Shown here piece by piece: positions 33,082-42,463 of a DNA stretch of 64,000 nt; position 1 is the first letter of the stretch; the number at the start of each line of letters is the position of its first letter. The notes beneath the pieces are model-generated. The model was not told the origin of the DNA, searched no databases, and saw only the letters and a program-made list of their open reading frames with translations. This DNA is from Acidobacteriota bacterium. GTDB lineage: Bacteria; Acidobacteriota; Terriglobia; Terriglobales; Acidobacteriaceae. The DNA lies in contig PJLO01000006.1 in assembly GCA_003010405.1 (NCBI GenBank), positions 186,001 through 250,000 on the forward strand, given 5' to 3'. Position numbers and translations under genes: made by a program.

Positions 33082-34137
33082 ATGGCGCGCAATCAAGAAT
33101 CACCCTACGACGATCCGTTCTGCCGCCGTGGCCAAGCGGGCCGCGACTCCATCGCGGATGACGTTCTGCCCCTAAATGCCGGATTGGCTGAGGATGAGCA
33201 ACAATTCCAGCGCGGCAGAAAGCGTGTTGCGGTGCGGCGCGTTACGGTGCCTCGAAAAACGGCTTCGCGGGCGCTTAAACTTGCGCTTGCGGTATTGCTG
33301 CTGGCGGTATTGGTTGCGGTAGTTTACAACTCCTACAACTTTGCCGTGCACTCGTGGCGCTTCCGCATACGTACTGAAAAGGACATTGAACTGGCGAATG
33401 ATGCTCCAAACTCGCGCGCTCGAGTGCTTGAAACAATGCACGAGTCAATTGGCCGGAACGTTTTCCAGATTTCGCTGGCGAGAGTCAAACAGGACTTGCA
33501 GAGAATTTCCTGGGTCGAGACGGCTTCTGTGAGCCGCATTTGGCCGAATCACATTCGTGTGATGGTAAAGGAACGTACGCCTGTAGCTTTTGTTGCGATT
33601 GGCGACCGCATTGAACTGATTGATGCCCAGGGCGTGCTGATGGAAGTTCCGCCAGGGACCTCAAGCGAGTACTCGTTCCCGGTAATCCGCGGAATGAATG
33701 AGAGTGAGCCGCTCTCTACGCGCGCTCCGCGAATGAAGAGCTTCATGCGCCTGATGCGTGAACTTGATGAGGGCGATGACGGCAAGCAGACCAAAATGCA
33801 GTACTCGCACAATGTAGACGAGGTGGACCTCTCTGATCCGGATGACATGAAAGTTATGGCAAAGGGCGGTTCTGGGCAGATTCTGTTGCATTTGGGCAAC
33901 GAGAACTTTCTGCGGCGTTTCATGGTGTTTTTGTCCAATGTGCAAAAGTGGGAGCAGGAGCGCGGTAAGCTGGAGTCAGTCGATTTGCGTTATGGGCGCG
34001 AGATCATTCTGAATCCGTATATGCACGCCCCTCCGCCGCGTCCCGCGCCGGCAGTTGCCAAAGCTCCGGCACCGCCGAAACCAGAGCCTGCAAAGGCAGG
34101 TAAACCCCGGCCTCAGCCGCATAAGAAACGGAAGTAG
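33082..34137 (+). CDS. ftsQ: Cell division protein FtsQ
   Basis: 351 aa, bitopic. A cytosolic N-terminus of ~60 residues is followed by one membrane helix (about 63-82, LALAVLLLAVLVAVVYNSYN). Next is a POTRA-like domain (IGRNVFQISLARVKQDLQRI, WVETASVSRIWPNHIRVMVK) and the FtsQ beta domain (PVAFVAIGDRIELIDAQGVL). The C-terminal ~45 residues are Pro/Lys/Ala-rich, longer than usual. FtsQ links early and late divisome proteins in the periplasm. Its place just before ftsA supports the call. Its ATG lacks a strong ribosome site. Confidence 0.9.
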   Translation: MARNQESPYDDPFCRRGQAGRDSIADDVLPLNAGLAEDEQQFQRGRKRVAVRRVTVPRKTASRALKLALAVLLLAVLVAVVYNSYNFAVHSWRFRIRTEKDIELANDAPNSRARVLETMHESIGRNVFQISLARVKQDLQRISWVETASVSRIWPNHIRVMVKERTPVAFVAIGDRIELIDAQGVLMEVPPGTSSEYSFPVIRGMNESEPLSTRAPRMKSFMRLMRELDEGDDGKQTKMQYSHNVDEVDLSDPDDMKVMAKGGSGQILLHLGNENFLRRFMVFLSNVQKWEQERGKLESVDLRYGREIILNPYMHAPPPRPAPAVAKAPAPPKPEPAKAGKPRPQPHKKRK

Positions 34138-35367
34138 ATGGGCAAGCGAAACGAAAACATAATTACGGTCATTGATCTGGGCAGTGCGAAAACCTTGGCT
34201 TTGGTTGTGGAGGCCACGAACGCCGGCTTGCGCTATCGCGGTCACGGTATCTCGCCTTCGGCTGGAACCCGCCGGGGTGTGATTGTCGACCTGGAATCAG
34301 CCGGAAAGAGCGTGGCGGAAGCCGTTGCTCGCGCGGAAAAGTCGAGCGGAATTGCACTGGACTCGGCGGTAGTCGGCGTCAGCGGGCCGCACATCCGTTC
34401 AGGCAATAGTTATGGCGTGATTTCGCTGGGTTCGCGGGCACGTGAGTTGACTACGGCGGACGTGCAGGCTGCCGGAGCCCGGGCGCGCGATATCGAGATG
34501 CCGGAGGACCGGGAGATTTTGCACCTGCTGACGCAGGAGTTTGTCGTTGACGACCAAGACGGCGTGAAACAGCCTGTCGGCATGCTGGCGCGCCAGCTTG
34601 AGGTGCGGGTGCACGTCATCACGGCTGCGCACTCGGCGGTGCAGAATATTGTGACATCGTTGAACCGAGTGGGAATGCACGTGGAAGATACGATCTACGA
34701 AGCACTGGCCTGCTCTGAGTCGGTGTTGCGCGGGGAAGAGCGCGAACTCGGCGCGGCGGTCATCGACATCGGCGCCGGGACAGCGGACATTGCCGTCGTA
34801 CGAGACGATGTGGTGATCCACTCCGGAGTTGTGCCCCTGGGAGGCCTTAACTTTACTCGAGATGTTGCATATGGCCTGGAGACCCCAGTAGCCGAGGCCG
34901 AGAATCTCAAGCGTCAGTTTGGCTGTTCGATCGTCACAAACATTTCCGAGCAGAATGAGATCGAAGTGCCCTCAGTAGGTGACCGTCCGCCACGCATGAT
35001 GCGGCAGCGTGACCTGGCGGAAATTTTGGAGCCGCGGGCCCGCGAGTTAATGGAACTTTTGCGCGATGATTTGCATCGTGCCGGGGTTCTCGAAAAGCTC
35101 GGTGGCGGAATTATTCTGACTGGTGGTGCAGCGCGATTGCCCAGTCTGCTCGACACCTGTGAGGACATACTGCGACGTCCGGCGCGACTCGGCTTGCCCT
35201 TGGGAATGGCTCAACTTCCAGTGGAACTGCAGGAACCCGAGTACGCCGCCGCGATTGGAATGGTTTTTTATACGCAACGAGCGCGAGTCCTAAAGCGTAA
35301 GGAGAAGGAAGAGACCGGATTCGGCGCCCGGGTACGAGCACTATTTGTCCGTGGAAACGCGGGTTGA
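34138..35367 (+). CDS. ftsA: Cell division protein FtsA
   Basis: 409 aa, actin/Hsp70 fold. TVIDLGSAKTLALVVE is the phosphate-1 motif, the FtsA-specific 1C domain follows, AAVIDIGAGTADIAVV is phosphate-2, and IILTGGAARLPSL is the adenosine motif. It ends FGARVRALFVRGNAG, an amphipathic membrane-targeting helix. FtsA tethers FtsZ to the membrane. It starts immediately after the ftsQ stop and is 33 bp before ftsZ. Confidence 0.95.
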   Translation: MGKRNENIITVIDLGSAKTLALVVEATNAGLRYRGHGISPSAGTRRGVIVDLESAGKSVAEAVARAEKSSGIALDSAVVGVSGPHIRSGNSYGVISLGSRARELTTADVQAAGARARDIEMPEDREILHLLTQEFVVDDQDGVKQPVGMLARQLEVRVHVITAAHSAVQNIVTSLNRVGMHVEDTIYEALACSESVLRGEERELGAAVIDIGAGTADIAVVRDDVVIHSGVVPLGGLNFTRDVAYGLETPVAEAENLKRQFGCSIVTNISEQNEIEVPSVGDRPPRMMRQRDLAEILEPRARELMELLRDDLHRAGVLEKLGGGIILTGGAARLPSLLDTCEDILRRPARLGLPLGMAQLPVELQEPEYAAAIGMVFYTQRARVLKRKEKEETGFGARVRALFVRGNAG

Positions 35368-35400
35368 TTCGGCGCGGTTGCGCCAAGTGAGGCGGTAATT

Positions 35401-36741
35401 ATGGAAGAGCAGGATATTCGAATTCAGTTTCACGAAGAGTTGCGCAACAACGCCAAGATCAAGGTGATCGGTGTGGGAGGTGGCGGCAACAACGCAGTCA
35501 ATCGCATGATTGAAACAGGCGTTGAGGGTGTTGAATTCATAACGGCAAACACCGACCTCCAGGCACTTCAGATGTCGCGTGCGCCAAAGAAGCTGCAACT
35601 AGGCGTGAAGCTCACCAATGGCCTTGGAGCCGGCGCTAATCCCGAAGTTGGCCGGCAGGCTGCACTTGAAGACACCGATCGCATCATTGCCGCTCTTGAA
35701 GGCGCGGACATGGTGTTCGTGACGACGGGACTGGGTGGAGGCACCGGCACCGGAGCCGCGCCTATTATCGCTTCGCTGGCCAGCGAGATGGGTGCTCTAA
35801 CCGTTGCGGTTGTCACGAAGCCGTTCGCGTTTGAAGGCAAGCGACGCATGAACCAAGCCGAACGCGGATTGAGTGAACTGATTGACTCAGTCGACACAGT
35901 GATCGTGATCCCCAACGAGAAGCTGCTTGCCGTGGCCCAGGATGCGGGTTTCTTCGAATCTTTCCGTGTCGTTGACGATATTCTGCGCCAGGCCGTGCAG
36001 GGGATCTCCGATATCATCACCATCCCGGGCATCATTAACCGCGACTTTGCTGATGTGAAAGCGATCATGGCCGGCATGGGCTACGCTGTAATGGGAACTT
36101 CCGCAGGCAGGGGAGATCGCCGCACGATAGAGGCAGCACAGCGTGCCATCGCGTCGCCGCTGCTGGAAGCTGGCGCAATTGACGGTGCGCGGGGAATATT
36201 GCTCAACATTACCGGCTCAAGCTCGCTCAAACTCTCTGAGGTTTACGAAGCCTCCACAATCATTCAAAGCGCCGCGCACGAAGATGCCAACATAATCTTC
36301 GGTGCCGTGCTCGATGAAAAGATGAAGGACGAAGTGAAGATCACGGTAATTGCCACTGGTTTTCGCTCCGAGGCTCGCCTACAGGCGCGCGATTCCAGGT
36401 TTGCTGCGGCTGCCACGGCTCAGCAGACGCGTCAGGCAGAGTGGAATAGATTAATAGAGCCACAGATTGCGAGCCGCGCAGACCCCGTCTATGAAGTGCA
36501 GGCTCAAGTCGAGGATACGAGCTTCTATGTCGCACCGGCACCTGATTCGACAGGTGACGCGCGTCTTTCGCTCGCCTCGTCCGTGCCCGCTCCTCAGCCC
36601 GCGCCCACACCAGCGAGGATTTTGGAGGCCACACCGGCACCCCGTCCTGCGCCATCTCTGGAGGCCCTGGGCCTCGGAGATGAACACGATGAACTTGATG
36701 TTCCAGCGTTCCTGCGCAAGAAAAACAAGGACTTAAATTGA
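35401..36741 (+). CDS. ftsZ: Cell division protein FtsZ
   Basis: 446 aa. The tubulin signature GGGTGTG (112-118) lies in [20 protein letters not shown], with [15 protein letters not shown] at the nucleotide site and [11 protein letters not shown] for the T7 loop. A ~100-residue Pro/Ala-rich linker leads to the C-terminal peptide [10 protein letters not shown], which binds FtsA. GTPase that forms the Z ring. GAGG lies 9 nt before the ATG. A long hairpin follows the stop. Confidence 0.98.
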   Translation: MEEQDIRIQFHEELRNNAKIKVIGVGGGGNNAVNRMIETGVEGVEFITANTDLQALQMSRAPKKLQLGVKLTNGLGAGANPEVGRQAALEDTDRIIAALEGADMVFVTTGLGGGTGTGAAPIIASLASEMGALTVAVVTKPFAFEGKRRMNQAERGLSELIDSVDTVIVIPNEKLLAVAQDAGFFESFRVVDDILRQAVQGISDIITIPGIINRDFADVKAIMAGMGYAVMGTSAGRGDRRTIEAAQRAIASPLLEAGAIDGARGILLNITGSSSLKLSEVYEASTIIQSAAHEDANIIFGAVLDEKMKDEVKITVIATGFRSEARLQARDSRFAAAATAQQTRQAEWNRLIEPQIASRADPVYEVQAQVEDTSFYVAPAPDSTGDARLSLASSVPAPQPAPTPARILEATPAPRPAPSLEALGLGDEHDELDVPAFLRKKNKDLN

Positions 36742-37196
36742 CGAAACAGGGCGTGTTTTTTGCCGTCGAAAACACGCCCTGCGCCCTTCGTTTGACATCA
36801 CCATCCTCTCTCGTCTGCGTTTTTAGATCGCGATTCATTCCCGCGGGTTCGCCAAAAGAAGGAGCGATAAATAACTGCGTATTTTTTTCGAACGAAGCAG
36901 ATTATTTACGCGGGACTCAAGAGCGTTATCTCGGCAACTTTTTATCTGTGTTAAGAATCAGGTGAACAGGGTGCTCCGCAATCGCTTTCCGCGAGCACAG
37001 AGCATAACCTGCACCTTGGCTGACTGTCGCCCCATATCTCGGGTGAAGTTGTACTGAAGTTATCGGAGAGAAAAACATTAGATCGGAGTTTGAGCTTGTA
37101 AATGAAGAACCAGCTCACATACCATCAGGTTAATCACCGCTTAGGAAAGCAGCATTTGCGGTCCGAAACATCGGAGCGGCAGCAGGGGGCTAGATA
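36742..37196. other. Intergenic region between ftsZ and a transpeptidase gene
   Basis: 455 bp. It begins with a 13-bp perfect stem (36747-36759 with 36769-36781, arms CAGGGCGTGTTTT/AAAACACGCCCTG), a probable ftsZ terminator. Further on, GTGCTC/GAGCAC near 36970-36997 could pair. The rest would hold the promoter of the transpeptidase gene. I found no known RNA family or credible ORF. Confidence 0.5.
36747..36781 (+). terminator. Probable ftsZ terminator hairpin
   Basis: A 13-bp perfect stem starts 5 bp after the ftsZ stop, with a 9-nt loop. The T-tract is weak (TTCGTTTG), so this is a likely but non-canonical terminator. Confidence 0.6.
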
Positions 37197-38480
37197 ATGT
37201 CGATTTGGCGATATAAAGCTGTACTTGTGGCAATCCTCTCGTCGCTTCTTACTCTCACCTCTTTCGCGGCTACCTTATCCACGCGTCACGAGTCGCGGAG
37301 CAATCGCAAGATCAAAGAGAACTCGAATACTGAAAGGCGCATGGCGTCTTCCCGTCACAGTCGCGCTGTCGTGACGCGCGCTGGCAAACGTGCAGGCTCC
37401 GGTAAACGTGCAGGTTCTGGCAAACGCGCGGCTTCCGGCAAACGTGCGCGAGGAAGCATAACAGCAAAAAGTGAACTTAGACAGGGCAGGAAAAGGGCAC
37501 GCTCCTACGAACTCTTCACTGCCAGTCCTTTCGCGGCCGATCCCACCGCCGGCGATGTGACCGCAGGAGAAGATCCGGTAGTACGTGACGCTGCGATCAA
37601 CGCTTTGGGAAACATGAACGGTACGATCGTTGCCATCGATCCCAACAACGGTCGCATTCTGGCGATGGTCAATCAAAAGCTAGCGCTTTCCAGCGGCGCA
37701 CAGCCGTGTTCCACCATTAAGGTATCGGTGGCTTTGGCTGCCCTGAGCGAGGGCATTGTTACCAAGGACACACCGGTAAATTTGGGTGGCTGGAAAATTG
37801 ATATGAACCATGCCTTGGCGCACTCCAACAATCAGTATTTTGAAGCGTTGGGCCGTCGTCTTGGCTTCCAAAGGGTAAGTTACTATTCCCATCAGTTTGG
37901 ATTGGGCGAGCTGGCTGGATGGAATATTCAAGGCGAACACCTCGGCGTGTACCCGAAGGAAGAGCTTCCGGTCAGGCTCGGAGGTGTCGGTAAGATGTGC
38001 TCGTTCGGTGAGAGCATCAGCATGACTCCGCTACAGCTTGGCTCGCTGATGGCCGCGATTGCCAACGGCGGCACGCTGTACTACCTGCAGCACCCGCGCT
38101 CGGCTTCGGAGGTCGCGAGCTTCCAACCCAAGGTCAAGCGCTATTTGGATATCGCGCCGCTGATTCCCGAAGTCAGTGTGGGTATGTTGGGCGCCACGCA
38201 GTACGGGACTGCGCGAAGTCTGCGTACAAACTTCACTTCGGAACAGGTGCTCGGGAAGACAGGGACTTGCAGTAATGCCGGAACTCGTTTTGGGTGGTTT
38301 GGGTCTTTCGCGAACTCGCAGTATGGCCGCATCGTAACCGTTGTCTTCCTGGAGGGAAACCGCGCTGTATATGGCCCTAAGGCCGCAGAACTGGCAGGGC
38401 GTTTTTATCGTAACCTTGATGATCACAACTACTTCGTCGATAAATCCTTCCCTGTGCACAGTGCCGCATTATCGAAGTAA
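37197..38480 (+). CDS. Solo penicillin-binding transpeptidase with basic repeat segment
   Basis: 427 aa. The N-terminal signal anchor is followed by a very basic spacer with repeats KRAGSG, KRAGSG, KRAASG and KRARG (residues 64-86). The transpeptidase domain has the three penicilloyl-serine motifs: Ser172-TIK, Ser210-NN, and Lys354-TG in LGKTGTC. MNGTIVAIDPNNGRILAMVN precedes the active site as in class B PBPs. It lacks the class B N-terminal dimerisation domain and any glycosyltransferase domain, so it is a minimal D,D-transpeptidase. Its location after ftsZ suggests a wall or division role. Its own terminator follows at 38496. Confidence 0.85.
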   Translation: MSIWRYKAVLVAILSSLLTLTSFAATLSTRHESRSNRKIKENSNTERRMASSRHSRAVVTRAGKRAGSGKRAGSGKRAASGKRARGSITAKSELRQGRKRARSYELFTASPFAADPTAGDVTAGEDPVVRDAAINALGNMNGTIVAIDPNNGRILAMVNQKLALSSGAQPCSTIKVSVALAALSEGIVTKDTPVNLGGWKIDMNHALAHSNNQYFEALGRRLGFQRVSYYSHQFGLGELAGWNIQGEHLGVYPKEELPVRLGGVGKMCSFGESISMTPLQLGSLMAAIANGGTLYYLQHPRSASEVASFQPKVKRYLDIAPLIPEVSVGMLGATQYGTARSLRTNFTSEQVLGKTGTCSNAGTRFGWFGSFANSQYGRIVTVVFLEGNRAVYGPKAAELAGRFYRNLDDHNYFVDKSFPVHSAALSK

Positions 38481-38495
38481 GACTGAATCTGTCTG

Positions 38496-38521
38496 AGCCT
38501 CCCTTTAGGGGAGGCTTTTTT
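38496..38521 (+). terminator. Rho-independent terminator
   Basis: AGCCTCCC (38496-38503) pairs with GGGAGGCT (38509-38516), with a short loop and then TTTTTT, 15 bp past the transpeptidase stop. Confidence 0.9.
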
Positions 38522-38695
38522 GTTGTTTCTTGTGCTTCGTAGAGTTTGTTCCATTCGCACGAAGACGAGTAATCAATTATCCTGAGTTCAGGAAACCTGT
38601 ACAGCGAAGCTTGGCTCCCGCTACCCGGTTCGGCAGCAATGAAACCGTGCCGGATCGCCCGGTGATGTTTGTCACCACCCGGAGGATTGATATCG

Positions 38696-39259
38696 ATGCG
38701 TAGATTCACCGTTCTTCTTGTGTGTGTCCTGATTCTTGGTGCGGCGGCTTTTGCACAGCAGGCGCCCAGGCCTTTGGTGATCCAGAAAACAGAGATCTTT
38801 GGCGGATTTGCTTACCAGCACGCCGATACCGGCAGCGGCATTAGCACGAACTTAAAAGGAGTAGCTTTCGAGTTCAGCCATTATTACGCGAATAATTTTG
38901 GCTTTACCATCGACGTTTCAGGCGGTTGGAATGGAGGGGTTGACAGCACAGGTATCAAGTACTCGCGCTCCGCTTACCTTGCCGGCCCAAGCTATCGCCT
39001 GCGTAACATTTCATTCATTACACCCTCTGTCCATGCTCTTTTTGGTATTGATCGCAGCGACTTTACAGTACCGGAGGGGGAAGTGACCGTCCACGTTAGA
39101 GACACGGACTTTGCCGCGGCCGGGGGCGTAGCTCTTGACGCAACTCTGTCACATCATTTCGCGATCCGGGTGGCGCAGCTGGATTACCTGTACACGCACA
39201 ATTACAGCAACAGCCAGTCTTCATTCCGCTATAGCGGCGGCATTGTCGTGCGATTCTAA
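38696..39259 (+). CDS. Outer-membrane beta-barrel protein (OmpA N-terminal-like)
   Basis: 187 aa with signal peptide MRRFTVLLVCVLILGAAAFA, then QQ. The mature part alternates hydrophobic and polar residues in about eight strands (EIFGGFAYQH, FGFTIDVSGGW, YLAGPSYRL, SVHALFGIDR, AAAGGVALDATL, FAIRVAQLDYLYTH) and ends FRYSGGIVVRF with the C-terminal Phe needed for barrel assembly. There is no peptidoglycan-binding domain. ATG 38696 is 10 nt after GGAGG. The leader contains several potential stems, including GGTGA/TCACC just before the ribosome site. Confidence 0.8.
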   Translation: MRRFTVLLVCVLILGAAAFAQQAPRPLVIQKTEIFGGFAYQHADTGSGISTNLKGVAFEFSHYYANNFGFTIDVSGGWNGGVDSTGIKYSRSAYLAGPSYRLRNISFITPSVHALFGIDRSDFTVPEGEVTVHVRDTDFAAAGGVALDATLSHHFAIRVAQLDYLYTHNYSNSQSSFRYSGGIVVRF

Positions 39260-39377
39260 GCGAAATATTCCTGTGTCCTGAGTGCGTTGGAAAGTTGCCC
39301 GGCGTACCTGCTTCTGAAACACAGCTCATTTTTCGTTCGCTTTGTCGAAGCCCATTCACCCCGCTTATAATTGAACT

Positions 39378-39635
39378 ATGGCTAATGGTTGGGAAAGCAA
39401 ATCCGTGGAAGAGCAGCAACTGGATCAACAAATTGACTCGCAGGAAACGACCGGCGAGGATGAGAAGGTACGTATCCGTCGCTTGAAGGCGGAAGAAGCT
39501 CGTAAGCTTCAGGCCCTGAAATTGACACGCGCCCGTATTACCGAACAACTGTCACGCACAAGCAACGAACGCTACACCCAGCTCCTGAACTCCGAGCTGA
39601 AGCAGATTGATAGCGATCTTGCAGAGCTGGCCTGA
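39378..39635 (+). CDS. Small charged helical protein, unknown function
   Basis: 85 aa, rich in Glu, Gln, Lys and Arg, and predicted all-helical or coiled coil (KVRIRRLKAEEARKLQALKL, then TRARITEQLSRTSNERYTQL). No signal or membrane segment. It is probably cytosolic. I do not recognise a family. Codon structure and a well-placed ATG support it as real, but the ribosome site is weak. Confidence 0.55.
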   Translation: MANGWESKSVEEQQLDQQIDSQETTGEDEKVRIRRLKAEEARKLQALKLTRARITEQLSRTSNERYTQLLNSELKQIDSDLAELA

Positions 39636-39714
39636 TCGGCATTCGCACTCGTCACTGTGATTGCGGTCACTGAAGGGTGGTTCTCGACGGCGGAGAATAG
39701 CCACCGGGGTCGAC

Positions 39715-39861
39715 ATGCCGGTACTTGTCATTGCGGTCGTTTTCTTCGTGTTGTTTTTGATCATGGGACTGCTCGCCATGGTGGCCGTTGTTAGCGAAAC
39801 TCGCGGGATGCAGGGAAGCATCTTCTTGAATAAGCGCGTCCGCAATTTGCCGCGCGCTTAG
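39715..39861 (+). CDS. Possible small membrane protein
   Basis: 48 aa from ATG 39715: one strong hydrophobic helix (VLVIAVVFFVLFLIMGLLAM) and a short basic C-terminus (LNKRVRNLPRA). The topology resembles small single-span proteins, but the ribosome site is poor (GGGG 5 nt upstream). A TTG at 39661 would add 18 basic residues. It follows the charged helical protein by 79 bp. It may be spurious. Confidence 0.4.
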   Translation: MPVLVIAVVFFVLFLIMGLLAMVAVVSETRGMQGSIFLNKRVRNLPRA

Positions 39862-39989
39862 AGCTCTGCTTCTCTGTGGTCGGCGCGCCTACGTTGACGT
39901 CCATAGGCAGGGTCTAGGTGCGATTGCGGGCCATCGGCGCTCGATTCACGTCTAAAACCATTCAATTCAGTTTCTTTGGGTAACAGATT

Positions 39990-41060
39990 TCAAGGGCATT
40001 CTTTTTCTGGCGAGTTAAAACCGAGCATCACCGGTTCTGAGTGAAGCTCCACTCCGAACCGTTCGCGTACTTTTCGCTGCACTGTTTTTTTCAGCTCAAG
40101 CACATCAGCGGCTGTTGCGCCTCCCCGGTTGATAAGCGCCAGCGTGTGTTTGCTGCTTATTCCCACAGGGCCAAGGACGAATCCTTTTGTTATCCCTGTC
40201 TGCTCAATCAGCCACGCTGCTGCCAGTTTCACAAGATCCTGGCCTGCGTCGAAATGTGGAACAGGCACCGAAGAACCTGCGGCAATTTGCTCATATTCGG
40301 CAACACTCACGACGGGGTTCTTGAAGAACGAGCCTGCACTGCGGCTGTCCGCATCATTTTCGTCGAGTACCATCCCCTTTGCGCGCCGGATCGTCAGTAC
40401 GGCTTCGCGAGTCTCAGCAAGGCTCGGCACTGCTGCAATTGCAATGGAATTACTAAAGTGACGCTTTAAGTCTGCGTAGGCAATCTTAGGTTCACCATCG
40501 GCTCGCAATGCAAAGTCCACCTGGGTCAGAATGTAGCGACCCGAGTCGCATCCATTGAAGCGGCTCTGCCGATAGCTGAATTTGCACGCCTCATTGTCGA
40601 ACTGCACCCGCTCAAGCGTTGTCGTGTCTATGGCGCTTACCTGTGCAATTGTCTCGGAGACATCCTGCCCGTAGGCCCCAACATTCTGCACTGGGGTGCC
40701 GCCCACAGTACCGGGAATGCCGCTCAGGCACTCCACCCCCGCGCAGTTGTCCTCTACCGTGCGTGCCACAAACGTGTCCCACTCTTCTCCTGCCCCGACG
40801 GAGTAAATACGTTTGTCGCCGTCCGCGCGTGTATCGATACCAGCGATGGCCATGTGCAGCACGAGGCCGTTAAAGCCTGCATCGCTCACCAGAAGATTGC
40901 TGCCGCCTCCCAATACAAAAACTGGAAGTGAATGTTCGCGCGCCCACCGCAGAGCGTCAATCACCTCATCGGTGCTGGTTGGCTCGGCGAAGTAGCTCGC
41001 GTTTCCACCCACCTTCAAGGTGGTGTAAGAGGCTAGTTTGATATTCTCTCGTATCTGCAT
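39990..41060 (-). CDS. murB: UDP-N-acetylenolpyruvoylglucosamine reductase
   Basis: 356 aa, type I MurB (FAD-linked). TTLKVGGNASYFAEP, FVLGGGSNLLVSDAGFNGLV and SGIPGTVGGTPVQNVGAYG are the FAD-binding blocks, SYRQSRF holds the catalytic Tyr-Arg region, and SAGSFFKNP carries the proton-donor Ser. It makes UDP-MurNAc with NADPH. In many genomes it sits between murC and ftsQ; here it is ~7 kb away on the other strand. Confidence 0.96.
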   Translation of the reverse strand: MQIRENIKLASYTTLKVGGNASYFAEPTSTDEVIDALRWAREHSLPVFVLGGGSNLLVSDAGFNGLVLHMAIAGIDTRADGDKRIYSVGAGEEWDTFVARTVEDNCAGVECLSGIPGTVGGTPVQNVGAYGQDVSETIAQVSAIDTTTLERVQFDNEACKFSYRQSRFNGCDSGRYILTQVDFALRADGEPKIAYADLKRHFSNSIAIAAVPSLAETREAVLTIRRAKGMVLDENDADSRSAGSFFKNPVVSVAEYEQIAAGSSVPVPHFDAGQDLVKLAAAWLIEQTGITKGFVLGPVGISSKHTLALINRGGATAADVLELKKTVQRKVRERFGVELHSEPVMLGFNSPEKECP

Positions 41061-41105
41061 TGTCCTGTTCTCATGCGGAGTTGGCGGCTTAGCCCTGTTG
41101 ATCGG

Positions 41106-42461
41106 TTACTGGAGCTGCCCCTGTGCCTGCTCCAGCAATTTGGTAACGGCCTGATCCTGCGGATGCAGGGCGTGGGCCTTGCGGAGGTAGGGCACAGCTT
41201 TTTCAGTGTCTCCGGTCGAGATCAGCATCAGCGCGTATTGCAAGTTTTCCTCAAAGCCATTCGGGTTCAGCGCCACGGCTTTTGCCTGGGCGTCTCTCGC
41301 ACCCGTCAGGTTGTGCAGCTTGTAGCGAACGCGTCCCAGGTTAAACCACGATTCCACATCGGAGGGAGCCAGTCGCGTACCCTGTTCGCAGTTGGCAAGC
41401 GCCTGGTTCAGAAGGTTCAACTCACATTGCGCTACGCAAAGGTTCACGTATGCTGGGCCAAACTTCGGAGCAAGACGCGTGGCGCTCGTGAGCGGGGCTG
41501 TTGCATCTACATAACGATGCGCACCCAGCAGTAATGTTCCCAGCATGAATTGAGCGTGTGCGTTATCCGGCTTAAGGGCCGTAGCACGTTGCGCGTGCGC
41601 AATCGCATTATTCAAATCGCCGCGCTGGTGTGCCTCAGAAGCTTTTTCTATCTCGACATAAATCTGGTTGCGTTGTCGCGCAAAAGCCCCTGCGGCCATG
41701 AAGATCAGCAGCGCTAGCATCGTGCCCCCGAGCACGCGCATACGCCCGCGCCGTTCGTGGCGGTCATGTCCTGTCGGGAATGCGACGCCGAGGAACAATC
41801 CCGTCAAGAGCCCGCCGATGTGCGCCGCATTGTCGATACCGCTTGCTGCGGCTCCGAAAGCAAGATTGTAGAAAACAAAAAGTGCGATGCTTTTGAGTTG
41901 TCCCCTTAATGCTGCGCGTAGTTGCGGGTTGCTGTGCAGCATCATCGCAGGAATCAGCGCACCGGCTATGCCGAAGATCGCGCCCGATGCGCCCACGCTC
42001 AGACCATTTCCTCGCCAGCAGATGCTTGCCAAGCTGCCACCTATGCCGCACATCAGGTACAGGAGGGTGAATCGTATGCGCCCGAAGAGCAGTTCCGCCA
42101 GCCATCCCAGGTTGTACAGGCACCACATATTCAGCGCGATATGCAGCAGCCCACCGTGCTCGAACGTGGAGGTTAAAAGCCTCCACCATTGACCACCGGA
42201 GGTGAACGCACCCGAGTTGCCGCCAAAATTCAACAGAAGTTCCGCTTCGAAGGTGAAGAAGCGGCGGCCCGCGACCACCATAATAAGATAGACCAGAGTG
42301 TTCAGCGCGATCAGGATGATCGTTGGCGAGTCCAACACCTGTCGCAAACGACTGGGCGCAGTTTCGGGCTGCGCGAGCAGCTCAGTAGCACATTGCGGAC
42401 ACAGCGTCTCTGTGTCGTCGGAAGTCTCAAACTCGCGGCCACAATAGGCGCAGGTGGTCAT
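41106..42461 (-). CDS. Rhomboid-family intramembrane protease with zinc ribbon and TPR domain
   Basis: 451 aa in three parts. Residues 4-24 form a zinc ribbon (CAYC, CPQC). Residues ~45-250 are the rhomboid core with about six or seven membrane helices: His107 and Asn111 in HIALNMW, catalytic Ser159 in GASGAIFG, and His214 in AAHIGG, so the dyad is intact. Residues ~270-450 are TPR repeats (GDLNNAIAHAQRATALKPDN and similar). The TPR part probably lies in the periplasm or cytosol to bind partners or substrates. The gene lies 2 bp after the beta-propeller lipoprotein gene and is probably co-transcribed with it. Confidence 0.9.
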   Translation of the reverse strand: MTTCAYCGREFETSDDTETLCPQCATELLAQPETAPSRLRQVLDSPTIILIALNTLVYLIMVVAGRRFFTFEAELLLNFGGNSGAFTSGGQWWRLLTSTFEHGGLLHIALNMWCLYNLGWLAELLFGRIRFTLLYLMCGIGGSLASICWRGNGLSVGASGAIFGIAGALIPAMMLHSNPQLRAALRGQLKSIALFVFYNLAFGAAASGIDNAAHIGGLLTGLFLGVAFPTGHDRHERRGRMRVLGGTMLALLIFMAAGAFARQRNQIYVEIEKASEAHQRGDLNNAIAHAQRATALKPDNAHAQFMLGTLLLGAHRYVDATAPLTSATRLAPKFGPAYVNLCVAQCELNLLNQALANCEQGTRLAPSDVESWFNLGRVRYKLHNLTGARDAQAKAVALNPNGFEENLQYALMLISTGDTEKAVPYLRKAHALHPQDQAVTKLLEQAQGQLQ

Positions 42462-42463
42462 CT

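Noticed and set aside
36738..36965. 75-codon ORF after ftsZ
   Set aside because: It runs through the ftsZ terminator hairpin, starts at TTG without a ribosome site, and has no protein character.
37380..37455. CRISPR or tandem-repeat array
   Set aside because: The repeats are in frame within the transpeptidase and encode KRAGSG units, so they are protein repeats.
38575..38665. Possible c-di-GMP (GEMM) riboswitch
   Set aside because: Words like AGGAAACCT, GCGAAGC and CTACCCGGTT recall parts of the motif in order, but the conserved GCAAAGCC and GGTAGCCGGGTT blocks are not matched.
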